Below, piece after piece: positions 8,127-17,186 of a DNA stretch of 64,000 nucleotides (positions are counted from its first letter, which is position 1; each line of letters begins with the position of its first letter). The DNA is from Verrucomicrobiota bacterium. Lineage in GTDB: Bacteria > Verrucomicrobiota > Verrucomicrobiia > Chthoniobacterales > UBA10450. The stretch lies in contig QHNH01000020.1 in assembly GCA_003218375.1 (NCBI GenBank), positions 1-64,000 of the forward strand. Reading direction: 5' to 3'. The position numbers and the translations under genes were made by a program. The notes beneath the pieces were generated by a model, which did not search any database, was not told the origin of the DNA, and saw only the letters and a list, made by a program, of their open reading frames with translations.

Positions 8127-8690
8127 ATGGCCATAATTATTCGCAAATCGTCATTCCTCCGGATGCCTCGTATGACCAAAAATCTTTTCCGTCAGTTTTT
8201 TTCCCTCGCAGCCGCTTCGCTGCTCTTGCTCTCATCCACGGGCTGCCATCAGCGCGTTGTTCTTACCCCGGGCGAAGACGATCTCGTCGTGCTCAATGGC
8301 TGCGTCGTTTCCGCCTGCAACTATCTCGCGGTGGTCAAGACGCAGCACGCCTTGGACAAAAACTTCTGGGCGAAGATCCTGCTCGTCCGCTTCGAGAATC
8401 ACCCTGCCGGCCACGCTTATTGTGTCTGGGAAACCGAGGGGAACATCTACGGATATGACCGCAACTCCGGCGCATTTCCGATCCCGGTTTACACCCGCGA
8501 TCCGCGAGCGATCGCGATCGTTTTAGCGCAGGAACTCTCGCGGATTCTCAACGAACCGATGGCAGTGAGCCAGGCTGAGTTCGTGAATGCGAACGAGGCC
8601 GAGCTGTATACCTTCGGTTCGCTGGAACAGGCGGCACCCTCCTCGCCGATGGCTCTCTTTTTACAAGCGCCGTCGTTGACGAAACCCTGA
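8127..8690 (+). CDS. Lipoprotein with a possible Cys-His-Asp (transglutaminase-like) centre
   Basis: The product has 187 residues. The hydrophobic segment about 22-39 ends in the lipobox SSTGC (C40), which marks a lipoprotein. The mature part has C64 in VSACNYLA, H96 in PAGHAYCVW and D111 in YGYDRNSG. The order and local motifs (HAYCVWE, then a Tyr-Asp turn) parallel the secreted transglutaminase-like gene 600 bases upstream, so it may be a diverged relative. This is inference: overall similarity is low and no family is assigned with certainty. The ATG at 8172 is an alternative start. Confidence 0.6.
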   Translation: MAIIIRKSSFLRMPRMTKNLFRQFFSLAAASLLLLSSTGCHQRVVLTPGEDDLVVLNGCVVSACNYLAVVKTQHALDKNFWAKILLVRFENHPAGHAYCVWETEGNIYGYDRNSGAFPIPVYTRDPRAIAIVLAQELSRILNEPMAVSQAEFVNANEAELYTFGSLEQAAPSSPMALFLQAPSLTKP

Positions 8691-8697
8691 AGTCGGC

Positions 8698-8726
8698 AAA
8701 AAAAACGCGACCGTTTCGGATCGCGC
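8698..8726 (-). terminator. Rho-independent terminator on the minus strand
   Basis: CGCGACCG (8707-8714) and CGGATCGCG (8718-8726) form a hairpin with a TTT loop. On the minus strand it is followed by nine T residues (8706-8698). It would end the msrA transcript after a 3' untranslated region of about 160 bases. Confidence 0.78.
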
Positions 8727-8890
8727 TGCGAAAGCCAAAGGAACGTAACGTAACTTTAGATATAGTGAGTGACTTCCTGGCTCGCGTAAACATCTAAAGC
8801 AGCGGTCGTGCCGCCGCCCTGTGGGAATTATGCGGCACCCAGGAAATCGAACCTGTTCCGGTCCAGCAGCGATAACTCGACGGCAGTAAA
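8727..8890 (-). other. Structured 3' untranslated region of msrA, possible small RNA
   Basis: Between the msrA stop and its terminator the minus strand carries strong local pairing. GTGCCGC and GCGGCAC form a 7-bp stem around 8813-8843, and CAGG..CCTG forms a smaller one nearby. No open frame is convincing. It could be a 3'-derived small RNA or a degenerate palindromic element. Confidence 0.35.
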
Positions 8891-9502
8891 TTATTTTTTC
8901 TTCGCCTCCGCGCCCCAGATCTTGGCGAGAAAGTTGACCCGGCCTGAGCCGACGTGATAGGCGTCAAAGTCAGCGGGATTCTTCAGATAATATTTCTGAT
9001 GATAGTCTTCGGCCGGATAAAACGGTTGGGCGGGCAGAATTTCAGTCACGATGGGTTGCGAAAACTTCCCGGATTTGCCCAGCATTTCTTTCGACGCTTC
9101 CGCGGCCTTTTTTTCCTGGTCGCTGCCAAAGAAAATGGCGGCCTGATAACTTAACCCGATATCGTGGAACTGGCCGTCGGCTTGGGTCGGGTTGATGTTG
9201 CGCCAGAAAATGTCGAGTAGTTGCTCGTAGGAAATCTGCGCCGGATCGTAAGTCACCTCGATCGATTCGCGATGCTTGGTCCGATGGCCGGAAACCTTTT
9301 CGTAGGTCGCGTCGTCCGCATTTCCGCCGGTGTAGCCGACGACAGTTTTGACAACCCCTTTGGCATTATCGTAAGGCGGTTGCATGCACCAAAAACAACC
9401 GCCCGCGAAGATCGCGGTTTTGCTCGCCGCGGGCGTTGGCTCCGCCCCGTGCGAGACCAGGGCTGCGGCAGCGAACAGAGAAGCTAAAATTCTTTTTATC
9501 AT
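8891..9502 (-). CDS. msrA: Peptide methionine sulfoxide reductase A, exported
   Basis: This 203-residue protein reduces methionine-S-sulfoxide in damaged proteins. The GCFWC motif gives C36 as the catalytic Cys, with C39 next to it. Other family motifs visible are VVGYTGG, YEKVSGHRTKHRESIEVTYDP, and a C-terminal AEDYHQKYY segment. Residues 1-19 form a signal peptide, so the enzyme should act in the periplasm, unlike the common cytosolic form. The start is the ATG at 9500-9502; its first base lies only five bases from the proposed start of divergent trmB, so each promoter must lie within the other gene. Confidence 0.95.
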   Translation of the reverse strand: MIKRILASLFAAAALVSHGAEPTPAASKTAIFAGGCFWCMQPPYDNAKGVVKTVVGYTGGNADDATYEKVSGHRTKHRESIEVTYDPAQISYEQLLDIFWRNINPTQADGQFHDIGLSYQAAIFFGSDQEKKAAEASKEMLGKSGKFSQPIVTEILPAQPFYPAEDYHQKYYLKNPADFDAYHVGSGRVNFLAKIWGAEAKKK

Positions 9503-9507
9503 CTGAC

Positions 9508-10131
9508 GTGTTGTTCTCCGATCCTTCCGCAACCATAGCAAGTGAGGTGGAACTCGTCCCGGCCAATTGTTTCGCGCCTCTCGATTTCGAAGGAATCTAC
9601 GGCCGCAAGGCGCCCGTCGAAGTCGATCTCGGCTGCGGTGACGGTTCTTTTCTCGCGGCTCTTGCCGCCGAAAATCCCGCGAAGGATTTCCTGGGGATCG
9701 AGCGTCTGCTCGGTCGAGTGTGCTCGGCCTGTCGGAAAATCGAGCGCAGCGGGCTGAACAATGCGCGCATCCTGCAGTTCGAGATTTCCTACGCCGTCGA
9801 GCAGCTGCTCCCGAAGAATTCCGTCGCGTCGTTTCACGTTATGTTTCCCGATCCGTGGCCGAAACGCCGCCACGCGCCGCGCCGACTCGTGACCGAAAAC
9901 TTTCTCGCCTCGCTCCATCGCGCGCTGGCCGCGAACGGAACCGTGCAAATCGCGACGGATGAAACCGAGTACTACCGTCAAATCACGCGTCTCATTTCGC
10001 AGTCGTCCCTGTTTGCGGTCATCCCGGACGCGGTCCCGGCAAATGCGATGAGTAAATTCGAAAAGCGATTTACGCTCGGTGGGGTGAAGATTCATCGCTT
10101 GGTGCTGCGAAAAGTCTCGCCCGTAACATAA
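9508..10131 (+). CDS. trmB: tRNA (guanine-N7-)-methyltransferase
   Basis: The product is about 207 residues and methylates G46 of tRNA to m7G using S-adenosylmethionine. Clear motifs are VDLGCGDGSF (SAM binding) near residue 40, FPDPWPKRRH (the TrmB signature) near 113-122, and QIATDETEYY. The start is uncertain: GTG at 9508, TTG at 9511 and GTG at 9547 all precede the conserved domain, and the frame stays open back to 9436 inside msrA. The 3' end overlaps the end of convergent comEC by 40 bases. Confidence 0.92.
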   Translation: MLFSDPSATIASEVELVPANCFAPLDFEGIYGRKAPVEVDLGCGDGSFLAALAAENPAKDFLGIERLLGRVCSACRKIERSGLNNARILQFEISYAVEQLLPKNSVASFHVMFPDPWPKRRHAPRRLVTENFLASLHRALAANGTVQIATDETEYYRQITRLISQSSLFAVIPDAVPANAMSKFEKRFTLGGVKIHRLVLRKVSPVT

Positions 10132-12386
10132 CTCGTCGCTTCCCAGCTCTCGCGAAATAATCGGATCTGCACCGCCCCAGTTTCATCCTGGCGGAATATT
10201 CTTATTCCGCGACTGCGGACCGCCTCGATCCATTCCGGCTTGAGTCGCTCGCTCTCTGGAAAATCGCGGGACGTCGCGACGATCGCCTCCGGTTGAACGC
10301 GCTCGAGAAATTCAGGCGATCCCGACTCCCCGGAATGATGCTGCCCTTTGATCAGGATATCGCTCCGCAAATCGGGGTAATTCCGCAGGAGAACGCGTTC
10401 CGTCGCGACCCCGCTGTCCGACATAAAAAGCGCCCGGGATTTTCCTGACACGAACAGCTGAAGGACGAGCGCCTGGTCATCCGCGCGACCGCCTTCGAAA
10501 ATGGCCGGTGGAAAGAGGACACGCGCAGTGATTTCGCGAGAGAGTTTTAACTCATCCCCGGCCTGGAGAAGGCGTGGAGCGCGTCTCTGAGCCGCGAGCA
10601 ACTCGATGAACTTTCGGTGTAGCGATGACCGATCCGGCGCCATCGTGCCGATTAATTGGCGCGGTTGAAAATCGAGCAGCACGCCGCCCGCGCCGCCGAG
10701 GTGACCCGCGTCTCCGTGGGTGAGGACCAGCCCGTCGAGCCGATTCACGCCGCGGGCGCGCAGGTACGGCAGCAGCACACGATCGTAATCGCGCGCCGGT
10801 CCGGCATCGATCAGCCATTCGCGATGCGCGCCCCGCAGATGGACGGCCGCGCCGGATCTCAGGTCGAGCGCGTTGATTTCCAGAAGTGCGCCGCTCGGAC
10901 GGTGCGGATGTTCAACGTAAAGATGACCGCCCGGGATTTGCGCGAACAAACTCACCACTCCCAGGATAAATTTCGTGAGCGCCCAATTGGCGTTGTTGAA
11001 AACCACGGAAAGCCAGGATGAAAACGGCGCCGTGACCAGCGAAAGCAACGCGCCCGCCAGAACGAAGAACGCGATCGGCACGACGACGAGATTGGCCACG
11101 AGGGAGATCGGCGTGACGAGGTGGTAATACCAAAGCATCAGCGGCAGCGAGCCGATCCAGGCCGCGAACGACACCGAGCTCGCGCGCGCCAGCCAGACCA
11201 GCGAGTTATTTAACACGCGGCGGCGGGGAGTGAACAGACTGCGCGGGAGGAAGGGATCGGACGCGAAGCGCCGGCTCAGAAAACGGAAACTCGGTTCCTG
11301 GAGAAGGAGAATCGCGGCAACGACGCAGAAGGAAAGTTGGAAGCCGACGGCGAACAGTTCGTTCGTGTCCCACCACAAGATGAGAGTCGCCGCGGCCGCG
11401 AGACTATTGAAAGCGAACGCTTTTCGTTCCGCGATGAAGCCACCGAGCAGGACCGCGCTCATCACCGCCGCCCGCACGCTCGAGGTGTGAAGTCCGGTAA
11501 TCGCCGAGTAAAACAGCAGCGCGGGAATGATCGACGCGGTCGCCCACTTTCGCGGTAACCGAGCCATGGTCGCAAGGATCCACAAAAGCCGGGCTACGAT
11601 TCCGACGTGCAAGCCAGCCACCGCGAACAAATGCAGCGTACCCGTCTGCTGAAACGGTTCTTCGATGTCTTCGGCGGTTTGGTGGCGCAAACCGAGCACC
11701 ATCCCGTTGATCGAGCCAGTGACCTCCGGCGAATTCTCCAGGCCCCGGCGCAGAGTCGCCTCCATCCAGCGGCGTGATTTCTGCGCCGCCCACAGGAGAC
11801 GATTGCCACCGCCGTGGCTGAGCACCTCGCCATTTTCCGCGTAGCGCAAAATCAACGCGCGATGGACATCCTCCCGCGCCAGATACGTTCGCATGTCGAA
11901 CTCGCCGGGATTTCGTGGCCCTTCGATTTTTTGCGCGGTGCCGAAGAGCCGGACTTCATCGCCGAATTCGACGGGATGCCGCCACCGCACCAGGAATTTT
12001 GCCAGGCACGGCCGCGTTTCGCCGTCGATCTCGATCGACTCTGCCTCTAATAAGAATGAAGCGGACCCGCGCTCGGAAATTTTGGGTTCGCTGATGACGG
12101 CGCCACGCACCGTGACTGGTTGCGTTCCTTCTCCCAGAGAGCGCGCCAGGATCAATCCGGGCGTGTCGGTTGTTCTCGCGCTGTGCAGAAAGGAAAAGCC
12201 GAGCGCAACCAGCGCGTAGACCGCGAGCGAGCGATGTGCGAACCAGGCCGCGACCGCGATCGCGGAGCTGACGCCGGCCAGCGTTAGCGAACAATCCGGC
12301 CAGCGATCGGCGACGAGGATCCCGATCGCTGCTGAAATCGCCAAGCCGAGGAACGGCTGGCGCGGCCATGCACGCAGCGGTTTCAT
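10092..12386 (-). CDS. comEC: ComEC/Rec2-type DNA uptake channel protein
   Basis: This inner-membrane protein of 764 residues forms the channel that brings single-stranded DNA into the cytoplasm during transformation. It shows two N-terminal hydrophobic helices and a DUF4131 region (about 30-190). Next is the many-helix competence domain (about 215-485, with GLRHQTAEDIEEPFQQTG and HLFAVAGLHVGI). A C-terminal metallo-beta-lactamase-type domain (about 515-745) carries THGDAGHLGG near residue 555. All three parts are present, so it is a full-length version. No other competence gene lies nearby. Confidence 0.95.
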   Translation of the reverse strand: MKPLRAWPRQPFLGLAISAAIGILVADRWPDCSLTLAGVSSAIAVAAWFAHRSLAVYALVALGFSFLHSARTTDTPGLILARSLGEGTQPVTVRGAVISEPKISERGSASFLLEAESIEIDGETRPCLAKFLVRWRHPVEFGDEVRLFGTAQKIEGPRNPGEFDMRTYLAREDVHRALILRYAENGEVLSHGGGNRLLWAAQKSRRWMEATLRRGLENSPEVTGSINGMVLGLRHQTAEDIEEPFQQTGTLHLFAVAGLHVGIVARLLWILATMARLPRKWATASIIPALLFYSAITGLHTSSVRAAVMSAVLLGGFIAERKAFAFNSLAAAATLILWWDTNELFAVGFQLSFCVVAAILLLQEPSFRFLSRRFASDPFLPRSLFTPRRRVLNNSLVWLARASSVSFAAWIGSLPLMLWYYHLVTPISLVANLVVVPIAFFVLAGALLSLVTAPFSSWLSVVFNNANWALTKFILGVVSLFAQIPGGHLYVEHPHRPSGALLEINALDLRSGAAVHLRGAHREWLIDAGPARDYDRVLLPYLRARGVNRLDGLVLTHGDAGHLGGAGGVLLDFQPRQLIGTMAPDRSSLHRKFIELLAAQRRAPRLLQAGDELKLSREITARVLFPPAIFEGGRADDQALVLQLFVSGKSRALFMSDSGVATERVLLRNYPDLRSDILIKGQHHSGESGSPEFLERVQPEAIVATSRDFPESERLKPEWIEAVRSRGIRIFRQDETGAVQIRLFRESWEATSYVTGETFRSTKR

Positions 12387-12457
12387 GTTCCAGGGGAAGC
12401 GCGCTAGCTCAATTATGAATTACTCAAATGGGTACGGGAGACAGAATTTGCGAGAGC

Positions 12458-13213
12458 TCACGGGCGATCGCCATGATCCTGCATCTTCCGGATACTTTCG
12501 ATGCTTATGTGGCCCCAATTGTATGCCGCCACGGCCTGCGAGGAGCCTTCTTCAACCCAATGTGCCGGAAGATTGCTGCCTATTTGTTGCGGAAGCCAAA
12601 TCATTTTCTTGGTATTCTTGGTCGAGCTCGGGGTGATCAGACCACGCAGGGGTGTGCCTGGAACCGTTTCTATGTCGAGCGCCAGCCCACCCACGAAGTA
12701 TCGGCCCGCGAAACTTTTCTCGCTGCCGCGAGATTTGGTCCCGGCGATCTTGATCGCGAACGATTGATTCTTCACCTCCGGCGCAGATTTGGCGCGGAAC
12801 TCGAGCGTGTAGATGCCCGCAGGAAAGGTTCCCATCATGAAGGTGCCGTTGGCATCGGTTTTGACCTGCTTCACGATTTTACCCTTCGTCCTCTGCCTCA
12901 AGGTGATTTCGACGGCAGGATTGTCCGCCACATAAGCACTGGAATTCGCCGCCCCCGCTGTGAGCTTCGCTTTGCGGGATTCAAGCCGGGCACGTTCTTC
13001 TTCGCACCAGAACTGCTCTGCTTCGGAATGGGTGATCGTGCAACGCCGGTTCCACGCAGCCGCGTCCGCGTTGAATCGCTCAAGTGCCTCTTTGAATGCG
13101 GGTGCGGCTTCAGGGCCGCGGATCGGTATGCCTTCCGAATCGGTGAGTGTTACCATCGACAGAGTAAGGAGGATAGTCGACAAGGTTGCGAGGGATGCTA
13201 CTGGAGGTTTCAT
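12458..13213 (-). CDS. Secreted protein with a carboxypeptidase-regulatory-like beta domain
   Basis: The product has 251 residues. A signal peptide covers about residues 1-25 (MKPPVASLATLSTILLTLSMV). The middle holds a helical, charged region (FNADAAAWNRRC.., EEERARLESRKAKL). A beta segment follows, with VKTDANGTFMMGTFPAGIYTLEF, the pattern of the carboxypeptidase regulatory-like / CNA-B sandwich. The C-terminal part is unassigned. It is probably periplasmic or extracellular. The frame opens at 13252, but the ATG at 13213 precedes the signal peptide. The gene lies alone between comEC and a divergent hydrolase. Confidence 0.65.
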   Translation of the reverse strand: MKPPVASLATLSTILLTLSMVTLTDSEGIPIRGPEAAPAFKEALERFNADAAAWNRRCTITHSEAEQFWCEEERARLESRKAKLTAGAANSSAYVADNPAVEITLRQRTKGKIVKQVKTDANGTFMMGTFPAGIYTLEFRAKSAPEVKNQSFAIKIAGTKSRGSEKSFAGRYFVGGLALDIETVPGTPLRGLITPSSTKNTKKMIWLPQQIGSNLPAHWVEEGSSQAVAAYNWGHISIESIRKMQDHGDRP

Positions 13214-13326
13214 GCGTCCATCCTGACCAGCGAACGCAGCGATGCGAGCCAAATCCTCAACGCAACATCTTTGTTCCCCGCGAAAGCCTTTGATTCACCC
13301 CTCCCAGCTTATATGCTTGTGTAACC

Positions 13327-14283
13327 GTGCCGATTCCTTTTTCGAAAAAAAGCCGGAGGAACATCGTTCGCCAGGCCACGGAGAACGGCGCTGAAAACAA
13401 ACGCTCCACCCGCGTCCGCCTCATCCCGAGCGCCGATTGGCACAAGCGCAATTTCCTCACCGAAGTCCTGATCCCGTCGCTTTTCACCAAACGCTCCGGC
13501 GACCACGCCCGGCCGCAGTTCCCGAAAATCCGCAAAGGCGAGATCGGGATCACCTGGATCGGTCACGCCTCGTTCCTCGTCCAAACACACGAGGTCAATC
13601 TCCTGATCGATCCGATCTGGTCGAAGTGGCTGAAAGTGATCAAGCGTCTGAAGCAGCCGGGGTTCGACATTCATCACCTCCCTGCGATCGATTTCGTCCT
13701 GGTGACGCATGCGCACTTTGATCATCTCGACCGGCGCACTTTGTTCAAAGTCGCGGCCGACCAGCCGATCGTCGTCCCGATCGGCGTCGGCAATCTCGTC
13801 CACGATCTCGGGTTCAACATCGTCCACGAGCTCGATTACTGGCAGACCGTGAAGCTCGGGCCGATCGAAGTCTCGCTCACGCCCTGCGCGCATTGGGGCG
13901 CGCGATTCCTGGCCGATCTTCATCGGGGCTTCGGCGGGTTCGTCATCAAGATGGATGGCCGCACGATTTTTCATTGCGGCGACAGCGCGTATTTCGAAGG
14001 CTTCAAGGAGATCGGCGAACGGCACGACATCGAGATCGCGCTCCTGCCCATCGGCGGATACGACGCACCGACCGGCCGCGAGGTCCACATGAATCCCGAG
14101 GAAGCGGTTCAGGCATTTGTCGAGTTGCGCGCGAAGATTCTTGTGCCGATGCACTACGGCAGTTTCCGGCTCGGCTACGAACCGCTCGACGAACCACCCA
14201 CGCGCCTGATGGTGGCTGCGCGTGAGAATGGCATCGGCGACAAAGTTCTCCTGCTCACCGAGGGAACGCCGGTTGTGTTGTGA
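13327..14283 (+). CDS. NAPE-PLD/UlaG-like metallo-beta-lactamase-fold hydrolase
   Basis: The product has 318 residues. The metal-binding motif THAHFDHLD lies at 127-135 (H128, H130, D132, H133). It is followed by TPCAHWGARF and FHCGDSAYFEGF, and a last His in LVPMHYGSF. This pattern belongs to the N-acylphosphatidylethanolamine phospholipase D-like branch of the fold. Related proteins hydrolyse phosphodiester or lactone bonds; the substrate here is unknown. No signal peptide is evident, so it is probably cytoplasmic. The start is GTG at 13327. Confidence 0.85.
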   Translation: MPIPFSKKSRRNIVRQATENGAENKRSTRVRLIPSADWHKRNFLTEVLIPSLFTKRSGDHARPQFPKIRKGEIGITWIGHASFLVQTHEVNLLIDPIWSKWLKVIKRLKQPGFDIHHLPAIDFVLVTHAHFDHLDRRTLFKVAADQPIVVPIGVGNLVHDLGFNIVHELDYWQTVKLGPIEVSLTPCAHWGARFLADLHRGFGGFVIKMDGRTIFHCGDSAYFEGFKEIGERHDIEIALLPIGGYDAPTGREVHMNPEEAVQAFVELRAKILVPMHYGSFRLGYEPLDEPPTRLMVAARENGIGDKVLLLTEGTPVVL

Positions 14284-14286
14284 GAT

Positions 14287-14390
14287 GAAGAAAACGCCGA
14301 ACGCTGAACGCCGAACATCCAATCGGCAGAAATGCAGAATCTCTGAATTCGACATTCGGCGTTCGGCGTTGGGCGTTCGACGTTTTCTTC
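14287..14390. repeat. Inverted repeat family B (GAACGCCGAACG arms)
   Basis: The left arm (14287-14318, GAAGAAAACGCCGAACGC..) and right arm (about 14351-14390, ..GGGCGTTCGACGTTTTCTTC) are inverted copies with a few mismatches. The element fills the gap between two plus-strand genes and ends five bases before the next ATG. A single-arm relative lies at 44360-44403. Confidence 0.8.
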
Positions 14391-14395
14391 CTTAA

Positions 14396-16447
14396 ATGCC
14401 CGAACCGCGCCGCACGCGTTCGGAAATGTTCGGTGCCTTGCTCGCCGGTTTCATCGTCGCCGCATTCTGCCTCATCCTGCTCTGGCACGATCCGCTCCTG
14501 TTTTGGAACGACGACTACGAGCTTTCGATCCTTCCGGTGTTCGCCGACGTCGTGCGGAGTTGGTCGGAAGGCGCATGGCCGTTGCTCAGTCCTTACTCGT
14601 GGGTTTGCGGCAATCTCGCGGGCGAATTCCAATACGGGACCTTCTCCGTCTTCGTCAATGCCGCCGTCGTTCTGATTTGGAAATTCCCGCTGACTTTTCC
14701 GCAACAGGCGGCCGCGTTGTCGATCGCGCATTTGTTTGTTCTCGCGATGGGCGGGTATCTCCTCGCGCGTGGGCGAAAGCTGGCGCCGTCCTTGGCGGTC
14801 CTGGTCGCGCTGGTCGCAGCCTTGAACGGCTGGATCATCTGCTGGGGCGCAACGGATTGGTTCGGGGCGCTCGGCGCATTCGCGTGGCTGCCGTGGGCCT
14901 GGTGGGGGATGGAACGCGCGCTCGATCCGGGTCGCGGCCGGTTCCGTTTTCTCTGGCCGGCGCCTTTCGTTTATCTGGTCGTTACCGGCGGCTTTCCCTA
15001 CACGGTCCTGATGCTCGGGCTGGTTGCGGTCTGGCTCGGAATCAGGTCGTTAAGCCAAACCCGAGAGCTCGTCTCCGTCTTGCCCCTTCTGGTTGGAGGG
15101 TTGCTCGGGTTCGGTCTCGCCGCGCCGGCCTGGCTCGCGCTCCTCGATTACGTTTATGGATCCGCGCGCGCCGCCTGGGATGCCGCCGAGCATTTTCAAT
15201 GGCGCGTCCCGTTCACGGCGTTGCCGGGGTTCGTTATTCCAAATTGGACTGTTAACTGGGTCGATTTTTCGTCACGCCTCATGCCGCATACGGCGAGCGA
15301 GCTCGCCTGCGGCGTGGTTCCGCCGGTTGCCGTCGCCGCCGGATTGATCATTCATCGTCGCTCCTTGGTTCGACGCATTCGCTGGGACCTGGGACTGCTC
15401 ATGATCGCGCTAATCCTTTCGATGCTTCCGACAGCGAATGTTTTCCGCTGGAGCTTTCGCTGGTTGCCTTTGCTGCACCTCGTCCTCGCGCTTTCCGCCG
15501 CCGAGTCATTGCAGTTGCTCGGTCAATCGCGCCTCCGTTTCGCCCGATCCTGGCTTCCAGCCATCATCACGTTTGCCGCGTTGCTCGCGACCTACCTTTG
15601 GATCCCGCCCAATTGCGGCGTGCCGAAATACAATCTCGCCCAGGAATTAGCCAAGCCGGCGCCGCTCGATCCACAACGTCTCTATCTAAGTGTTTATCCA
15701 GCCCCGGAGGTTTTCTATCGATTGGAAAAGAAACCGGAACCGTTCGGCGAAACGGTCCGGCTTGGCAGCACCTCGATGTGGGGCGGCATCCATTTCATCA
15801 ACGGCTACAGCCCGATCGGGCCGTCCGGCGTCGCGCGCGAATTTGCATTTGCCATTCATGGCGAGCTTCGTCCCGACATCGGAAACGCTTTGCTCGAACA
15901 CGAGAGTGGCGCAGATGGCATGCTCTCGCGGCTCGGTGTGGACGGAGTCATTATCGCGAACGAGGTCGCGACAAATCCGCAGCCGGATACAGAATGGGAA
16001 CTTGCCGTGACGACAAAGGAAGGCAGGATTTTCCATCGGCGCGGCGAACCGTTTCCCGCCGTGCGTTCGCTGACGGCAATCGAGTCCCGGCCTAACGAAC
16101 AGTTCGCCGCCGCTGAGATTTCTCGAATCGTCAACCGGCGCAACTGGATTGAAGCCGGCGTTTTGGTTCCCGGAGGCGATCGACCGGCGCTCCTTGCCAT
16201 TTCGCGGCCGTTCTTCGCCGGTTACCAGGCAAAGGTCGGAAGCCGACCGTTACGAGTTGATTCCTATCGCGGCTTGTTCCCGGTCGTAGAGATACCGGCG
16301 GGAACGAGCGGCCGGCTAACCATGATTTATCGACCGCCCTGGCTCGTCTGGGGCGGCGGCGTATCGATCCTGTGCCTTGGTGTCGTAGCTGCCGGTGGAG
16401 TTCTCGCCCTCAGGAGCCGATTCACTTCCGGAATGCGCCGGTCGTGA
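14396..16447 (+). CDS. YfhO-like polytopic membrane protein
   Basis: This is a 683-residue integral membrane protein. About ten hydrophobic helices cover residues 10-410 (for example LLAGFIVAAFCLILLW and AAALSIAHLFVLAMGGYLLA). A soluble, beta-rich region follows (about 420-645), and a last helix spans 655-675. This layout and the segments NDDYELSILPVFADVV, ELACGVVPP and RPFFAGYQAKVGSRPL fit the YfhO / GT-C-like family, thought to modify surface polymers by lipid-linked sugar transfer. Substrate and acceptor are unknown. The start lies directly after a palindromic element, so its expression may depend on that structure. Confidence 0.75.
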   Translation: MPEPRRTRSEMFGALLAGFIVAAFCLILLWHDPLLFWNDDYELSILPVFADVVRSWSEGAWPLLSPYSWVCGNLAGEFQYGTFSVFVNAAVVLIWKFPLTFPQQAAALSIAHLFVLAMGGYLLARGRKLAPSLAVLVALVAALNGWIICWGATDWFGALGAFAWLPWAWWGMERALDPGRGRFRFLWPAPFVYLVVTGGFPYTVLMLGLVAVWLGIRSLSQTRELVSVLPLLVGGLLGFGLAAPAWLALLDYVYGSARAAWDAAEHFQWRVPFTALPGFVIPNWTVNWVDFSSRLMPHTASELACGVVPPVAVAAGLIIHRRSLVRRIRWDLGLLMIALILSMLPTANVFRWSFRWLPLLHLVLALSAAESLQLLGQSRLRFARSWLPAIITFAALLATYLWIPPNCGVPKYNLAQELAKPAPLDPQRLYLSVYPAPEVFYRLEKKPEPFGETVRLGSTSMWGGIHFINGYSPIGPSGVAREFAFAIHGELRPDIGNALLEHESGADGMLSRLGVDGVIIANEVATNPQPDTEWELAVTTKEGRIFHRRGEPFPAVRSLTAIESRPNEQFAAAEISRIVNRRNWIEAGVLVPGGDRPALLAISRPFFAGYQAKVGSRPLRVDSYRGLFPVVEIPAGTSGRLTMIYRPPWLVWGGGVSILCLGVVAAGGVLALRSRFTSGMRRS

Positions 16448-17183
16448 TGAGCAGGACCAGAATTCCGATCATGAAGAGAAGGATCAGCCCTGAGATTGTT
16501 ACGCCTGCAATCGCGAACCCCTTTCCACCTACGGCGCCGTGCGATTGTTTGATTTTGCGAAGAGCGATGATGCCGAGAACCAGCCCCGTTATCTGGCCGA
16601 GCAACAGGAACGGAATTAACGATGCGACCAAGCTCCCGATCGCAAGCCCGCTTGCCGGTGGAGCGGAAGCTGCAATGACGGGTCCGCTCGAAGGCATCGG
16701 CGCCGGTCCGGTCCACCTGGCCCACGCCCTGGCATCCGGCAGCATGAGCATCACAATCAGCAAAATTCCGTAGAGCGTGAAAACCCCAATGCCGACGCTG
16801 AAATTCTCCTGCTGATGCAATCTGGGAATCGATACCTCGCCGATTTCCGACAGGTTACTCATGATTCTGGCGGTCACGTTGACGAGAAAAACCGCGGCGA
16901 ACGATCCGAAAGCGAAGACCAAACTACAGGTACGTCCCCAGCGCCGTTCTTTGAGCAGACCGACGCCGCCCAGGAAAAGCACCCCGCCTAACAAACAAAA
17001 CACCGCGATAATTAAACCGAGCGGAACAAGGACGCCGTTAGACGCACCGAGGCCAGCCAGGCGCGAGATTGATTTCCCAATGATGAGCAGGTTGACGAGC
17101 GCCACGAGCGGACCCAGGACCAGATTCGCATAGGCCAGCTTTTTTAACCGAGATGGCATTGGATGGTCGGATTCAGCGCTCAA
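16422..17183 (-). CDS. DUF4190-containing membrane protein
   Basis: This membrane protein of 253 residues has about six hydrophobic segments. The last two (about 180-253: GLAIGSLVASLIP.., ITGLVLGIIALRKIK.., KGFAIAGVTISGLILL) match the DUF4190 pattern. It is the last gene of a tight three-gene unit: the upstream gene ends three bases before it, and the TIR-WD40 gene precedes that one. Its role is unknown; membrane anchoring or signalling for the upstream sensor is a guess. The 3' end overlaps the end of the convergent YfhO-like gene by 26 bases. A second ATG lies at 17159. Confidence 0.72.
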   Translation of the reverse strand: MSAESDHPMPSRLKKLAYANLVLGPLVALVNLLIIGKSISRLAGLGASNGVLVPLGLIIAVFCLLGGVLFLGGVGLLKERRWGRTCSLVFAFGSFAAVFLVNVTARIMSNLSEIGEVSIPRLHQQENFSVGIGVFTLYGILLIVMLMLPDARAWARWTGPAPMPSSGPVIAASAPPASGLAIGSLVASLIPFLLLGQITGLVLGIIALRKIKQSHGAVGGKGFAIAGVTISGLILLFMIGILVLLITTGAFRK

Positions 17184-17186
17184 ATC

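Noticed and set aside
8727..8890. The folded msrA 3' region as 6S RNA or signal recognition particle RNA
   Set aside because: The conserved GGAAGCAGCC-type loop of SRP RNA and the long closing stem with central bubble of 6S RNA were not found.
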